Assembly (NCBI RefSeq): GCF_042686195.1
Contig: NZ_JBHUOQ010000001.1
Span: 496,001-560,000, forward strand
Origin: Corticicoccus populi
GTDB lineage: Bacteria > Bacillota > Bacilli > Staphylococcales > Salinicoccaceae
DNA length: 64,000 nucleotides
Reading direction: 5' to 3'
Positions 1 to 9,036 of the stretch are shown here, one piece after another; the stretch's first letter is position 1, and the number at the start of each line of letters is the position of its first letter. Below the pieces are notes generated by a model. The model was not told where the DNA came from. It made no database searches and saw nothing but the letters and a program-made list of their open reading frames with translations. The position numbers and the translations under genes were made by a program.

Positions 1-22
1 TACTTGAATTAACGGCTGTCAG

Positions 23-598
23 TCAATCATTATGCCGCACCACAAGGCAGTGTAAAAGTACCAGCACAAAAACAGTCAGCCAGAAAGAAAAGTAACCGAT
101 GTGACTGCTGTAATCGGCTAAAGCACCGTATACCGGATATTGATTATACACGTAATCAATGACATCGTTATGAAACAGCCATATTGCAGTAATGTAAAAG
201 TGTACAGGTTTGACTTCCAGGTAAGGAAGGAATAAAAAGGCCTGTACAGCCATGATACCGTGTGAAGCAATCAGCATAAGTCCAACCCATGAGATAAACC
301 CTGTTTCCATAAAGGTGAGCATATTCATCACGACAGCCCATACACCGTATTTAATTAAAGTGGTAAAGGCAAGTGCATCAATCAATCCCCATTTTTTATT
401 AAATAAAATCAGGACGATCAGGATACAGAGAAACAATGTGGCTGTCGGACTGTCAGGAACAAACGGGATAAAATACCAGTCTGTAATGGATAACTGTCCT
501 TTATACCAATAGTATCCGTATATCGTTCCTAAAAAATTAGAAATGAGTAATATCACTAAAAATACTCTGTTAAACATCAGTTCAATTATTTTATTCAC
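23..598 (-). CDS. ypjA: DUF1405 membrane protein YpjA
   Basis: A 191-residue, very hydrophobic protein with five or six membrane segments, matching the DUF1405/YpjA family that follows qcrC in Bacillus. The function is unknown. The start is a GTG at 596-598, preceded by an AGGTGG ribosome binding site 7 nt upstream; an ATG two bases further up is out of frame. It lies 45 nt after qcrC with the qcr terminator in between, so it is expressed either by read-through or from an unseen promoter. The family call rests on sequence character plus position. Confidence 0.85.
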   Translation of the reverse strand: MNKIIELMFNRVFLVILLISNFLGTIYGYYWYKGQLSITDWYFIPFVPDSPTATLFLCILIVLILFNKKWGLIDALAFTTLIKYGVWAVVMNMLTFMETGFISWVGLMLIASHGIMAVQAFLFLPYLEVKPVHFYITAIWLFHNDVIDYVYNQYPVYGALADYSSHIGYFSFWLTVFVLVLLHCLVVRHND

Positions 599-613
599 AT
601 TACACCACCTATT

Positions 614-641
614 AAAAAAACCCCCTGTTACAGGGGGTTTT
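614..641 (-). terminator. Intrinsic terminator after qcrC
   Basis: Seven-base GC-rich stem CCCCCTG/CAGGGGG (621-627 with 631-637) and 3-nt loop, extended by A/T pairs, with a run of seven T on the minus strand. It sits 3 nt beyond the qcrC stop codon. Confidence 0.9.
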
Positions 642-643
642 AA

Positions 644-1441
644 CTATTCAGCTGATTCAGTATTCGTTGCTTCGTCAGCAGAAACTTCTTCCAAGCCTGC
701 AACAAATTCAGCAATTTGTGAAATTTCATCTTCAGTCAGCTGTCCTTCGAACGCCGGCATATCTCCAGAACCGTTAGTTACAAATGCCTCGACTGCTTCC
801 GGAGCAAGTTCCGGTGCGATGAGGTCAGGACCTGATCCTCCTGCAAGCTCACCACCGTGACAGCTTGTACAGTTTGTTCTAATCAGTTCATTAAACACAG
901 GATCATCTGCGTCTAAGTTAGAGAATGTAATCTGCCCCTGTTGATGCTGCTGATCCCAGTCATGGTATGCAACAGATTCCCAGGTTGTGTAGAAAATAAT
1001 CGCAATAGAAACAAGCATTAAGCCTGTTGCCACAGGACGTTTTTTCCAGTGACGTTCTTTCACACCGTCAAGCCACGGCGCAAGAAGAAGCGCAGTGAAC
1101 GCGATACCCGGCATAATAATTGCACCAAGTATGTTAAACGGTCCAGAAGCATAAGTGTATTTCAGAATTTGGTACAAGAATAGGAAGTACCAGTCTGGTA
1201 AAGGTATATACCCTGTATCCGTTGGGTCGGCAATACGCTCAAGCGGCGCAGGATGCGCTACTGTTAAGCATAGGAAACCGATGAGGAATACAGCACCAGT
1301 GATCCATTCCTTTAAAAGGAAATCTGGCCAAAACTCTTCTGTACGACCTGGAAATTCTGAATAATCACGATTAAGTTTAGGTTTTTCATATTTCTGTATT
1401 CGTGAATCGCCGACAAATGTCAGCCCTTTTCCACGTTTCAT
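644..1441 (-). CDS. qcrC: Menaquinol:cytochrome c reductase cytochrome b/c subunit QcrC
   Basis: Subunit of the menaquinol:cytochrome c oxidoreductase (bc complex) in the cytoplasmic membrane. The N-terminal half resembles b6f subunit IV and holds a PDWY sequence at residues 82-85, the counterpart of the quinol-site PEWY motif. After the last membrane helix comes a c-type cytochrome domain with heme-binding CTSCH (C191, C194, H195) and a probable methionine ligand in GDMPAF (M228). The length of 265 matches Bacillus QcrC. Third gene of qcrABC, 20 nt after qcrB. Heme attachment needs the Res/Ccs system, which is encoded at 24323-27709. Confidence 0.97.
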   Translation of the reverse strand: MKRGKGLTFVGDSRIQKYEKPKLNRDYSEFPGRTEEFWPDFLLKEWITGAVFLIGFLCLTVAHPAPLERIADPTDTGYIPLPDWYFLFLYQILKYTYASGPFNILGAIIMPGIAFTALLLAPWLDGVKERHWKKRPVATGLMLVSIAIIFYTTWESVAYHDWDQQHQQGQITFSNLDADDPVFNELIRTNCTSCHGGELAGGSGPDLIAPELAPEAVEAFVTNGSGDMPAFEGQLTEDEISQIAEFVAGLEEVSADEATNTESAE

Positions 1442-1461
1442 AATCTTTTCCCCCCAATTTC

Positions 1462-2136
1462 CTATAGTGGTCCTGCAATACCTTGTTTACGTATCATGAT
1501 GAAATGCACAGCCATCAACGCAAATAATGCAGCAGGTAGGAAGAATACATGGATGGCAAAGAATCGAGTCAATGTTTGAGCACCGATAATTGTAGCGTCA
1601 CCAGCGAGCAGTGTCTTAATCCAGTCACCAATGAACGGCACACTGCCTGCAATGTCCAAACCTACTTTTGTAGCGAATAATGCTTTCATATCCCAAGGTA
1701 ATAAATAGCCTGTAAATGCAAGGCCAAGCATTACAGCAAAAAGTAATACTCCTACGACCCAGTTCAGTTCTCTAGGTGCTTTATATGCTCCGGTAAAGAA
1801 TACTCTAAGTGTATGTAGGAACATCATAACTACAACAAGACTTGCTCCCCAGTGGTGCATACCGCGGACAATCATACCGGCAGCAACATCATGCTGGAGA
1901 TAATACACGGAGTTCCATGCATTAACGATATCCGGCACGTAGTACATTGTTAAGAACATTCCGGATAAAATCTGGATTACAGTGATAAAAAATGTTAATC
2001 CACCAAAACAATAGACGAAAGCTGAAAAGTGATAGGCAGGGTTAACATGCTCTGGCACTTCGTGATCGGCGATATCTCTCCAGATTGGAGTGATGTCCAT
2101 GCGATCGTCTATCCAATCATAAATCTTATTGAACAT
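1462..2136 (-). CDS. qcrB: Menaquinol:cytochrome c reductase cytochrome b subunit QcrB
   Basis: Cytochrome b6-type membrane subunit, 224 residues with four helices. The heme-ligand histidines are H94 and H108 in helix B and H196 and H211 in helix D; the 14-residue gap between the second pair is the b6f spacing. Cys43 is present, the position that in Bacillus subtilis QcrB binds an extra heme covalently, so this enzyme probably has the same third heme (inferred). It lies 12 nt after qcrA and is co-transcribed with qcrA and qcrC. Confidence 0.97.
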   Translation of the reverse strand: MFNKIYDWIDDRMDITPIWRDIADHEVPEHVNPAYHFSAFVYCFGGLTFFITVIQILSGMFLTMYYVPDIVNAWNSVYYLQHDVAAGMIVRGMHHWGASLVVVMMFLHTLRVFFTGAYKAPRELNWVVGVLLFAVMLGLAFTGYLLPWDMKALFATKVGLDIAGSVPFIGDWIKTLLAGDATIIGAQTLTRFFAIHVFFLPAALFALMAVHFIMIRKQGIAGPL

Positions 2137-2148
2137 TTAGTTTCCCTC

Positions 2149-2649
2149 CTATACTAATTCGTTTTCAAATACTTGTCCGATTGTAATAAAACCATCAGAC
2201 ACACCTACTTCAAACTGATCTAATGGTCCTAATGGAGGCGTTCCTGGAACGTTTTGTCCATTCTTCTCATATAAACCATTATGACAAGGACAGAAGAATC
2301 TCTCTGGATTTGCTGCATCGGCAGCCCATGTAACTGTACAGCCCAGGTGCTTACATACAGGTGAAAGTGCAATGATTTCATCACCTTCTCTGTAAACCCA
2401 TGCAAAGTCAGTCACTTCACTTGTGTACCAGGCATCCTGCTGCTCAAAAGTAAAGTCAACTTTAGTTGGTTCTTCTGTTATTTCATCAGCAGTTACACTT
2501 GTTGTCACCATTGAACCCTCACTTGAATCTTTGAATAAAGGATCCAGGGCGAATCTACCCATCGGCAGAAGCATACCTGCAGCCATAAATGATCCTACAC
2601 CCATTAAGGAATAGTTTAGGAACTGGCGTCTTGTAACTTTTTGCGACAT
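2149..2649 (-). CDS. qcrA: Rieske iron-sulfur subunit QcrA
   Basis: Rieske protein of the bc complex, 166 residues. The N-terminus carries a twin-arginine export signal (TRRQF, residues 6-10) followed by a membrane anchor. The [2Fe-2S] site is complete: C99-x-H101-x2-C104 and C120-x-C122-H123, followed by the proline-rich loop PGTPPLGP. It passes electrons from menaquinol to the cytochrome c domain of QcrC. First gene of qcrABC, with a good promoter upstream and a GGGGGGAAA ribosome binding site. Confidence 0.97.
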   Translation of the reverse strand: MSQKVTRRQFLNYSLMGVGSFMAAGMLLPMGRFALDPLFKDSSEGSMVTTSVTADEITEEPTKVDFTFEQQDAWYTSEVTDFAWVYREGDEIIALSPVCKHLGCTVTWAADAANPERFFCPCHNGLYEKNGQNVPGTPPLGPLDQFEVGVSDGFITIGQVFENELV

Positions 2650-2709
2650 CTATGTTTCCCCCCTCAAACGCACGCGTACTTTTACATAAAATATAACTAG
2701 GACAGTTCA

Positions 2710-2738
2710 ATTTTAGCCTATTAAATTGAGCCGGTCAA
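2710..2738 (-). promoter_or_regulatory. Sigma-A promoter of qcrABC
   Basis: On the minus strand TTGACC (2733-2738), a 17-nt spacer, then TAAAAT (2710-2715), about 60 nt before qcrA. No terminator is visible between ypiF and this promoter, so read-through from the aro/ypi operon is also possible. Confidence 0.75.
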
Positions 2739-2798
2739 TAAGCTATCATAATTTTTGGGATAAGTGACTTGCGATTATTGTGTAATTATACTTTATTT

Positions 2799-3227
2799 TT
2801 ATCTGTTCCATATCGAGATGATAGATTTCATCACTTTTTTAACTTCATCCCCGACCAGTTCATTGACCATATCAGCAGTCATATTTTCAAGCGGGATTTC
2901 ATTCAGTCTGATTACGTCATGTTCTTCCAGTTCTGTTTTCAGATGTGTCAGAATGATAATCTTCTTAAAGCCGTATTCCAGGAGCTGCTCTGAATACTGA
3001 AGGGCAACATCCGTACGATGATTAATAGTGGTTACGAGCGGCGTGATTAACAGCCGCCCTTTGAATTGCTTTTCAATCTGCATTGTAACCATCTGCATCA
3101 ATTCAATATTATTTGAATTTACCGGTGCCTGCTGGGTCATATCGATACTGACCAGCGGGATGACAGCAGTATCGATAAATTCTATTTCATCTTTTAATAA
3201 TTTTATATCTTTAGCTGTATATAACAT
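2799..3227 (-). CDS. ypiF: DUF2487 protein YpiF
   Basis: A 142-residue soluble protein of the DUF2487/YpiF family, of unknown function. It has no signal peptide or membrane segment. It lies 2 nt after reoY (ypiB) with its own AGGTGA ribosome binding site. The order ypiA-ypiB-ypiF-qcrA is the same in Bacillus subtilis, which supports the assignment. Confidence 0.9.
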   Translation of the reverse strand: MLYTAKDIKLLKDEIEFIDTAVIPLVSIDMTQQAPVNSNNIELMQMVTMQIEKQFKGRLLITPLVTTINHRTDVALQYSEQLLEYGFKKIIILTHLKTELEEHDVIRLNEIPLENMTADMVNELVGDEVKKVMKSIISIWNR

Positions 3228-3229
3228 TT

Positions 3230-3703
3230 TTATTCACCTGATTTTATCTGTTGTAGTTCTTTTGTTAATTCAAGGAAAAGAGATTCATCACGCGCGCTTA
3301 ATGCATCATCAATTTCATTTTGGAGGTGCATTATTCTGGCGGAGATTTCAGCATCTTTTTCCAGGATTTCTTCAGCCTTTACACGCTGGTATCTTTCATC
3401 AACACCCGAGAGAACAAGTTCGATATAAAGCATCTGATCCTGATGAAGATTAAGTTCATGAAATATGACTTCTCCGTCAGTTGTAATTACGCCGCCTTTT
3501 TCAAATACCAGAGTCGGCCGTCTGCTCCCGCTTTCGGCGATTCTGAGTTTTCGCGCAGTATCCACCTGATTAAAAGTAATGTTTTGTGAAATTACAGGGT
3601 GTGACTTAATAAAATTCAAAATCCAGACTGCTGCCCGGTCATTAAAGTCATAATGATAGAGCAGATAATTGAAAAAATCTTTTTTATAAGTAATCCTCTT
3701 CAT
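3230..3703 (-). CDS. reoY: ReoY/YpiB family protein (UPF0302)
   Basis: A 157-residue UPF0302 protein homologous to Bacillus YpiB and Listeria ReoY. In Listeria, ReoY works with ReoM and the ClpCP protease to control degradation of MurA, the first enzyme of peptidoglycan synthesis; the same role here is inferred. The start overlaps the end of ypiA by 20 nt, and an AAGGAGAGGG ribosome binding site precedes it. It is flanked by ypiA (TPR protein) and ypiF, as in Bacillus and Listeria. Confidence 0.9.
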   Translation of the reverse strand: MKRITYKKDFFNYLLYHYDFNDRAAVWILNFIKSHPVISQNITFNQVDTARKLRIAESGSRRPTLVFEKGGVITTDGEVIFHELNLHQDQMLYIELVLSGVDERYQRVKAEEILEKDAEISARIMHLQNEIDDALSARDESLFLELTKELQQIKSGE

Positions 3704-4955
3704 CGACTACCCTCTCCTTTTCTAACAACCATTCGTCATTAGCGGGGTCCAACTGTATCAATTTATCCAGTACTGTCGTTCTTAAGGGTGACATAATTTC
3801 GGTTAAATAGTGATAATAATCAATGTAAAATTCCAATGAGTCACCGATCAAAGCAGCAGCATCTTCATAAAATTTAGAAGCATTTTCATCATTTTCATTT
3901 TCCTGTTCTATTTTCGCAAGGAGATATAATGATTCTCCTGACAGTGCGTGGGTATCAATTCCCGGGAGTATCTCATCAATTGCTTCTGTATCATCCGTCT
4001 TAAGCAGGGTTTCAAAAAGCATTAAATAGGCATCATCATAATCTCCGTCAAGCTCGACTGCTTTGAGGAAATAAGAAACAGCACTTTCACTGTTGTTCTG
4101 TCTGAAGTTTAACCGTCCGAGATGGAAATATACTAAAGGATTGGTGTCATCCTCTTTTATATAATTCTTGAGAACGGCTTCTGCTTCCGGAAGATTGTGT
4201 TCTGTTTCATGAATGTTCATGAGCAGAATGTATCCGCTGATGAAATACGGCTCATTTGAAATGACTTTATCAAGCAGTGACTTGGCTTTCTCATATTCCT
4301 TAAGCTGGTAATAAAGTAATGACTGCCTGTAAAAATCATCATTAGAGTAACTGTTGTCATCTGCAGCATTAAAATATGCTTCAGCAGTTTCCAGATCGCC
4401 TAAGTTCATGGTGACTTCAGCAAGTCTTAAGTTAATGTCAATATGATTAATATTATCGTGACCGAGTGAAAGAAGCAGTTGATAGTGACGGTTTGCTTCT
4501 TCTAAATCACCTTCATTAAAATAAAGTTCAGCAATGGCAAAATCTATCACCGGATCCTCATTCATTTCTTTTGCCAGAAATAAATTTCTTATTGCCACAT
4601 CGGCCATATTCAGCTGCTGAAATATTTCTGCCTTGATTACAAGTGAGGTTGGTGTCTGTTCTGCACTATTAATCAGGCTTAATGCTTCATCCAGACGGTT
4701 ATCTGCAATATACAAATCACACAGATACGCAAGAACTTCATCATCATGGCCCGTGAGGTTGTACAAATGCTTATACACTTTTTCTGCGTAATCATTCAGC
4801 CCGCTTGATACAAGTGCGTCACCGAGAATAAATAAGTGATCAAGGTCTTCCTCTTTTTTAATATCTTCAAGACTGTGAATGACCTGATTGATTTTTTTCT
4901 CGGGATACTCGCCGTTTCTCAGTGCGTCAATCACTTCTAAAATGGTCTGCTGCAT
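3684..4955 (-). CDS. ypiA: TPR-repeat protein YpiA
   Basis: A 423-residue soluble protein built almost entirely of tetratricopeptide repeats; typical repeat features (alternating small and aromatic residues, such as YFHLGRLNFRQ around residue 276) recur from about residue 40 to 380. It is acidic and probably a scaffold for protein contacts. The start codon overlaps the aroA stop (TAATG), indicating translational coupling, and the 3' end overlaps reoY. The YpiA call follows from repeat architecture and position; a partnership with ReoY is plausible but inferred. Confidence 0.88.
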   Translation of the reverse strand: MQQTILEVIDALRNGEYPEKKINQVIHSLEDIKKEEDLDHLFILGDALVSSGLNDYAEKVYKHLYNLTGHDDEVLAYLCDLYIADNRLDEALSLINSAEQTPTSLVIKAEIFQQLNMADVAIRNLFLAKEMNEDPVIDFAIAELYFNEGDLEEANRHYQLLLSLGHDNINHIDINLRLAEVTMNLGDLETAEAYFNAADDNSYSNDDFYRQSLLYYQLKEYEKAKSLLDKVISNEPYFISGYILLMNIHETEHNLPEAEAVLKNYIKEDDTNPLVYFHLGRLNFRQNNSESAVSYFLKAVELDGDYDDAYLMLFETLLKTDDTEAIDEILPGIDTHALSGESLYLLAKIEQENENDENASKFYEDAAALIGDSLEFYIDYYHYLTEIMSPLRTTVLDKLIQLDPANDEWLLEKERVVDEEDYL

Positions 4956-6241
4956 TATTTATCTCCCCTAATACTTTTTAAATCATCGAGAAAATTTGGA
5001 TAAGATATACTGATTGCAGAAGGGTCATCAATGTGAATTTCCTGATTTGAACTGATTGCCATAATAATCAGCATCATGATGATTCTGTGATCATGGTAGC
5101 CTTTAAAAGATATCTTTGAAATATCAGGTATCTCCGCCGGTTTCACAGTGTATCCGTCTTCACGTTCATCAAAAGAAACACCTATTTTATTCAGTTCATC
5201 AACAACAGCACGAATACGGTCTGTTTCTTTGAACCGGAGTTCTTCTGCATCATCCACCCTGCTCTCACCATCAGCGGATAAAGCGAGTAAAGTGAGGACA
5301 GGAATCTCATCAATCAATCTCGGAATCAAATCCCCGGAAATATTAAACGGTTTTAGATTTTCTGTGTATTTAACACGGATATCTCCATACAGTTCACCGG
5401 AATTGTTATGACGGGTAATCTCGAAATCAACCCCCATATCTTCAAAAACATCAATGATACCGGACCGTGAATCATTCAGGGATACATTATTCAATGTAAT
5501 ATCAGAGTCCGGAGTAATTGCTGCCAGCACCATTAGAAAGGCAGCAGAAGAAATATCTCCAGGAACGACAATATCACTGTTTACGAGTTCTCTGCCGCCG
5601 TTTAGGATAACACTGTTCCCCTCAGTTTTAATATCTGCACCAAACTGGCTCAGCATTAATTCACTGTGGTTACGTGAAGGGCTCTCTTCATGAATAATTG
5701 TTTTACCATCAAGAAACAATCCGGCAAATAAAATAGCACTTTTAACTTGGGCACTTGCTACCGGCATAATGTATTCAATTGTATGAAGCGGACTGCTTTG
5801 GATTTGAATCGGCGGGTATTTATCATCTTTTAAAGTGATGTCCGCCCCCATTTCGCGTAATGGAGCAGCGACTCTGTCCATTGGACGTTTTTCAATCGAA
5901 GAATCACCGTTCATCGAAGCATTGAGCCCGAGTCCGGTAATTAACCCTGTCAGAAGGCGTGTTGTCGTACCGCTGTTCCCTGTGTATAACTGTGCTTCCG
6001 GTGATTTCAGCTGGTCTCTTCCGGGTGATGAAATAATATAATCATTTTCTGTTTTCCGGCTTGTTGCACCAAGTGCTTCCATGCAGGCTAATGTTCTTAA
6101 TGTATCATCACTTATAAGCGGCGCAGTAATTTTTGTTTCACCTTTTGTCAGGGCACCGAGCATCATTGCCCGGTGGGTAATTGACTTATCTCCTGGAACA
6201 GAAACACTGCCTGTAAATTTACTGTTTAATAATTCTTTCAT
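4955..6241 (-). CDS. aroA: 3-phosphoshikimate 1-carboxyvinyltransferase (EPSP synthase)
   Basis: Joins phosphoenolpyruvate to shikimate-3-phosphate to give EPSP, the sixth step of the shikimate pathway. The N-terminus shows the substrate-binding motif with K19, S20 and R24 (PGDKSITHR) and the LYTGNSGTTTR motif at 85-95; RFKETDR near residue 338 is the second phosphate-site motif. The length of 428 is standard. It overlaps aroB by 4 nt (ATGA) and ypiA by one base, so aroC-aroB-aroA-ypiA are translationally linked. The product feeds aromatic amino acids, folate and menaquinone. Confidence 0.97.
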   Translation of the reverse strand: MKELLNSKFTGSVSVPGDKSITHRAMMLGALTKGETKITAPLISDDTLRTLACMEALGATSRKTENDYIISSPGRDQLKSPEAQLYTGNSGTTTRLLTGLITGLGLNASMNGDSSIEKRPMDRVAAPLREMGADITLKDDKYPPIQIQSSPLHTIEYIMPVASAQVKSAILFAGLFLDGKTIIHEESPSRNHSELMLSQFGADIKTEGNSVILNGGRELVNSDIVVPGDISSAAFLMVLAAITPDSDITLNNVSLNDSRSGIIDVFEDMGVDFEITRHNNSGELYGDIRVKYTENLKPFNISGDLIPRLIDEIPVLTLLALSADGESRVDDAEELRFKETDRIRAVVDELNKIGVSFDEREDGYTVKPAEIPDISKISFKGYHDHRIIMMLIIMAISSNQEIHIDDPSAISISYPNFLDDLKSIRGDK

Positions 6242-7281
6242 ATGGACTCCTTTAAAGCATTTAAATATTGACGAATTTTTATCTCCTCAATCTCTTTGAA
6301 TTCCGGAGTATCATCATTCATCAATATAAAGCCGATATAATCATTTTTTTGATTTTTCTTATCCTGCTTCATTAAGCGAATCATCTCATCTATATCCATT
6401 TCTTTCAAGTAATGAAGCGGGTATCCAAGCTGATCAAAATACTCATAATAAAATGGAAGATCAAAAATGGATTTTTGATAGAATTCATTGGAAATAGTCA
6501 TCATTGCATATAAGCCGAGAATCACTGCCTGGCCATGCGGGAATTTATATTTATATTCGAGTGCATGTGCCAGAGTATGGCCCAGATTCAAAAATTTACG
6601 TTTACCGCTTTCGTGTTCGTCTTCCGTCACAATGTCTCTTTTAATCTCTATACCTTTAATCAGATATTTTTTTAAATCCGGAATAAGAATGCCGTTTTCA
6701 GTATCTCTGATTAACGTTTTTGCCTTATCCCGGCTGTGCAGAAGCATATGTTTGAATACTTCTCCAAAGCCGCTGAGTAATTCACTCTCAGGGAGTGTGT
6801 TTAGAAAGTCCAAATCATAAATGACTGCTTTAGGACGGTGAAAAGTACCGATTAAGTTTTTACCGTGAGCAGAATTAATGGCAGTTTTTCCACCGACTGC
6901 AGAATCATGTGCCAGAAGTGTTGTCGGAACTTGTATATAATCCACCCCGCGTAACACTGTGGACGCAGAGAAGCCGCCGGCATCACCAGTAGCGCCGCCT
7001 CCGATAACAAATATGAGGCTGTTCCGTTTAATCCCTTTTTCAAGAAGAGACTCCACCACCCGGATATATTCTTCTGGTGTTTTTGAAGCTTCTCCGGATC
7101 GTGTAAGTACAGGTGACTTAATGAATGACAAAACTTCTTTATGAAGATCATAAACTCTGGAATCGATAATATAGAAAATACTGTCGTATTTTTTAGAATA
7201 TGCTTCTATCTGATGATGAAGTATCGATTCACCAACGTGAATTGTATAGTTGTTGGAAGGATATGTTGTTTTTATATCCAT
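6238..7281 (-). CDS. aroB: 3-dehydroquinate synthase
   Basis: Cyclises DAHP to 3-dehydroquinate, using NAD and a divalent metal; second step of the shikimate pathway. The NAD-binding GGGATGD is at 94-100, followed by AGGFSAS. The metal-ligand segments SGFGEVFKH and LNLGHTLAHALE are both present. At 347 residues it is normal in length. It lies 3 nt after aroC, and its last four bases overlap the aroA start. Confidence 0.97.
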   Translation of the reverse strand: MDIKTTYPSNNYTIHVGESILHHQIEAYSKKYDSIFYIIDSRVYDLHKEVLSFIKSPVLTRSGEASKTPEEYIRVVESLLEKGIKRNSLIFVIGGGATGDAGGFSASTVLRGVDYIQVPTTLLAHDSAVGGKTAINSAHGKNLIGTFHRPKAVIYDLDFLNTLPESELLSGFGEVFKHMLLHSRDKAKTLIRDTENGILIPDLKKYLIKGIEIKRDIVTEDEHESGKRKFLNLGHTLAHALEYKYKFPHGQAVILGLYAMMTISNEFYQKSIFDLPFYYEYFDQLGYPLHYLKEMDIDEMIRLMKQDKKNQKNDYIGFILMNDDTPEFKEIEEIKIRQYLNALKESI

Positions 7282-7284
7282 CGC

Positions 7285-8451
7285 TTAATACTCTCTAACA
7301 CGTGTTTTATACTGTTCAATAGACTGTTTCAGCTCTTCAAAATCATCATGTGGAAATTTATCCAGGATACTTGTGGCAAGTTCAATTGCGACCATATGCT
7401 CACACACAACAGAAGCTGCGGGAACGGCGCATGCATCACTGCGTTCAATCGTTGCTTTAAATGGTTCCTTAGTATTAATATCCACACTCATTAATGGTTT
7501 GTACAATGTAGGGATCGGCTTCATCACAGCATTTACCACAATCGGCATTCCTGTTGTCATACCGCCTTCAAAACCACCGAGATTATTTGATTTTCGGGTA
7601 TAGCCTTCAGCTTCATTGTACAGAATTTCATCATGTACTTTTGAACCTGGTGTACTGGCCATTTTAAACCCGAGTCCAAATTCCACACCTTTAAATGCAT
7701 TGATGCTGATAACACTGCCGGCAATTTTCGCATCAAGCTTACGGTCATAATGTACATGGCTGCCGAGACCGGGTACCGGATTATTTACAATCACTTCAAC
7801 AATCCCGCCGATAGAGTCACCTTTCTTCTTTGCAGCATCTATTAATGCTTCACATTCCTTTGTCTTCGCTTCGTCAGCCATCCGGACAGATGATACAGCT
7901 GCTTTTTCAACAATTTCACTGTATGAATACTCACCTTCATCAACAACTTCCCCGATTTGTTTTACCCGGCTTGTAATATCGATATCGAGAGCATGGAGAA
8001 GCTCTTTACAGAGTGCACCAACTGCAACACGTGCTGCAGTTTCACGTGCAGATGAGCGTTCCAGAATATTTCGTAAATCTCTATGATTGTACTTCATGCC
8101 GCCGACTAAGTCCGCGTGTCCGGGACGGGGTTTTGTGATGACACGTTTTAATGTATCTTCTTCCTCTGGAGAAAGAGGATCACTGCCCATAATTTTAGTC
8201 CAGCTTTTAAAGTCATCATTTGTTAGTTCAATCATGATCGGGCTGCCGAGTGTTTTCCCGTGACGTACACCGCTGCCGAATTCAAAAGAATCTTTTTCAA
8301 TCTGCATTCTCCGGCCGCGGCCGTATCCACCTTGCCTTTTAAAAAGTTCGCTTTCCATTCTTTCTTTATCTACTGGTAAATTGGACGGGAAACCCTCAAT
8401 AATTGCAGTTAGTTTTGGACCGTGTGATTCACCTGATGTTAAAAATCTCAT
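7285..8451 (-). CDS. aroC: Chorismate synthase
   Basis: Makes chorismate from EPSP with reduced FMN as cofactor, the last step of the shikimate pathway. It shows the family features SGESHGP at the N-terminus and [13 protein letters not shown] place the start at the ATG at 8451 (388 residues, the usual size, [12 protein letters not shown]) rather than the GTG at 8460, because an AGGTGG site lies 5 nt before the ATG while the GTG falls inside the ribosome-binding region. First of the aroC-aroB-aroA-ypiA-reoY-ypiF run; only about 30 nt separate it from the ndk terminator. Confidence 0.95.
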   Translation of the reverse strand: MRFLTSGESHGPKLTAIIEGFPSNLPVDKERMESELFKRQGGYGRGRRMQIEKDSFEFGSGVRHGKTLGSPIMIELTNDDFKSWTKIMGSDPLSPEEEDTLKRVITKPRPGHADLVGGMKYNHRDLRNILERSSARETAARVAVGALCKELLHALDIDITSRVKQIGEVVDEGEYSYSEIVEKAAVSSVRMADEAKTKECEALIDAAKKKGDSIGGIVEVIVNNPVPGLGSHVHYDRKLDAKIAGSVISINAFKGVEFGLGFKMASTPGSKVHDEILYNEAEGYTRKSNNLGGFEGGMTTGMPIVVNAVMKPIPTLYKPLMSVDINTKEPFKATIERSDACAVPAASVVCEHMVAIELATSILDKFPHDDFEELKQSIEQYKTRVREY

Positions 8452-8484
8452 AAGTTCCACCTACTCCTTAAAATGATATGAAAA

Positions 8485-8509
8485 AAAGCTGAGTGACGTA
8501 CCCAGCTTT
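8485..8509 (-). terminator. Terminator after ndk
   Basis: Stem AAAGCTG/CAGCTTT (8485-8491 with 8503-8509) and a T-run on the minus strand. It is weak in GC. Its position directly before aroC suggests partial termination, with some read-through into the aro genes. Confidence 0.65.
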
Positions 8510-8523
8510 AGTTGATTTTTATA

Positions 8524-8970
8524 TTAGTAAATCCAGTTGCTGTTGGATAAATTATAATCGATGATTTCAGATTCATCAAAGAATAAATTAATTTCACGCT
8601 CAGCGCTCTCAGGTGAGTCTGAACCGTGAATAATATTTTTACCGACTGTAAGTCCAAAGTCACCTCTGATTGTACCAGGGGATGCTTCCTGAGGATTTGT
8701 GGAGCCGACGACGAGACGTGCTGTAGAAATTACATTCTCACCTTCAAGAACCATTGCAAATACAGGACCTGAAGTAATGAATTCTACTAGTTCACCGAAG
8801 AAAGGTCTCTCTTTATGCTCCTGATAGTGTGTTTGTGCAAGAGTTTCAGAAACCTGCATCAGTTTTGCACCTACAATTTTGAATCCTTTGTTTTCAAGAC
8901 GGCTGACAATTGAACCGATTAAATTTCTTTGTACTCCGTCGGGTTTAATCATGAGAAAAGTTTTTTCCAT
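8524..8970 (-). CDS. ndk: Nucleoside diphosphate kinase
   Basis: Transfers the terminal phosphate between nucleoside triphosphates and diphosphates. The catalytic phospho-histidine is H115 in NIIHGSDS, and the [12 protein letters not shown]-terminus is typical. The length of 148 is standard. It has its own promoter and terminator, and lies between hepT and aroC as in Bacillus and Staphylococcus. Confidence 0.97.
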   Translation of the reverse strand: MEKTFLMIKPDGVQRNLIGSIVSRLENKGFKIVGAKLMQVSETLAQTHYQEHKERPFFGELVEFITSGPVFAMVLEGENVISTARLVVGSTNPQEASPGTIRGDFGLTVGKNIIHGSDSPESAEREINLFFDESEIIDYNLSNSNWIY

Positions 8971-9004
8971 TATGTTAATTGCTCCTTTAAGTAAATTCTA
9001 TTAT

Positions 9005-9034
9005 ATTTTATCATTAAAGTTTTACTGTATTCAA
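9005..9034 (-). promoter_or_regulatory. Sigma-A promoter of ndk
   Basis: Minus strand TTGAAT (9029-9034), 18-nt spacer, TAAAAT (9005-9010) with a TG one base upstream (extended -10). The AAGGAG ribosome binding site of ndk follows. Confidence 0.65.
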
Positions 9035-9036
9035 TT

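Noticed and set aside
543..860. Plus-strand open frame opposite qcrC
   Set aside because: Antisense shadow of qcrC; its Ser/Pro-rich translation mirrors Ala/Glu codons on the other strand.
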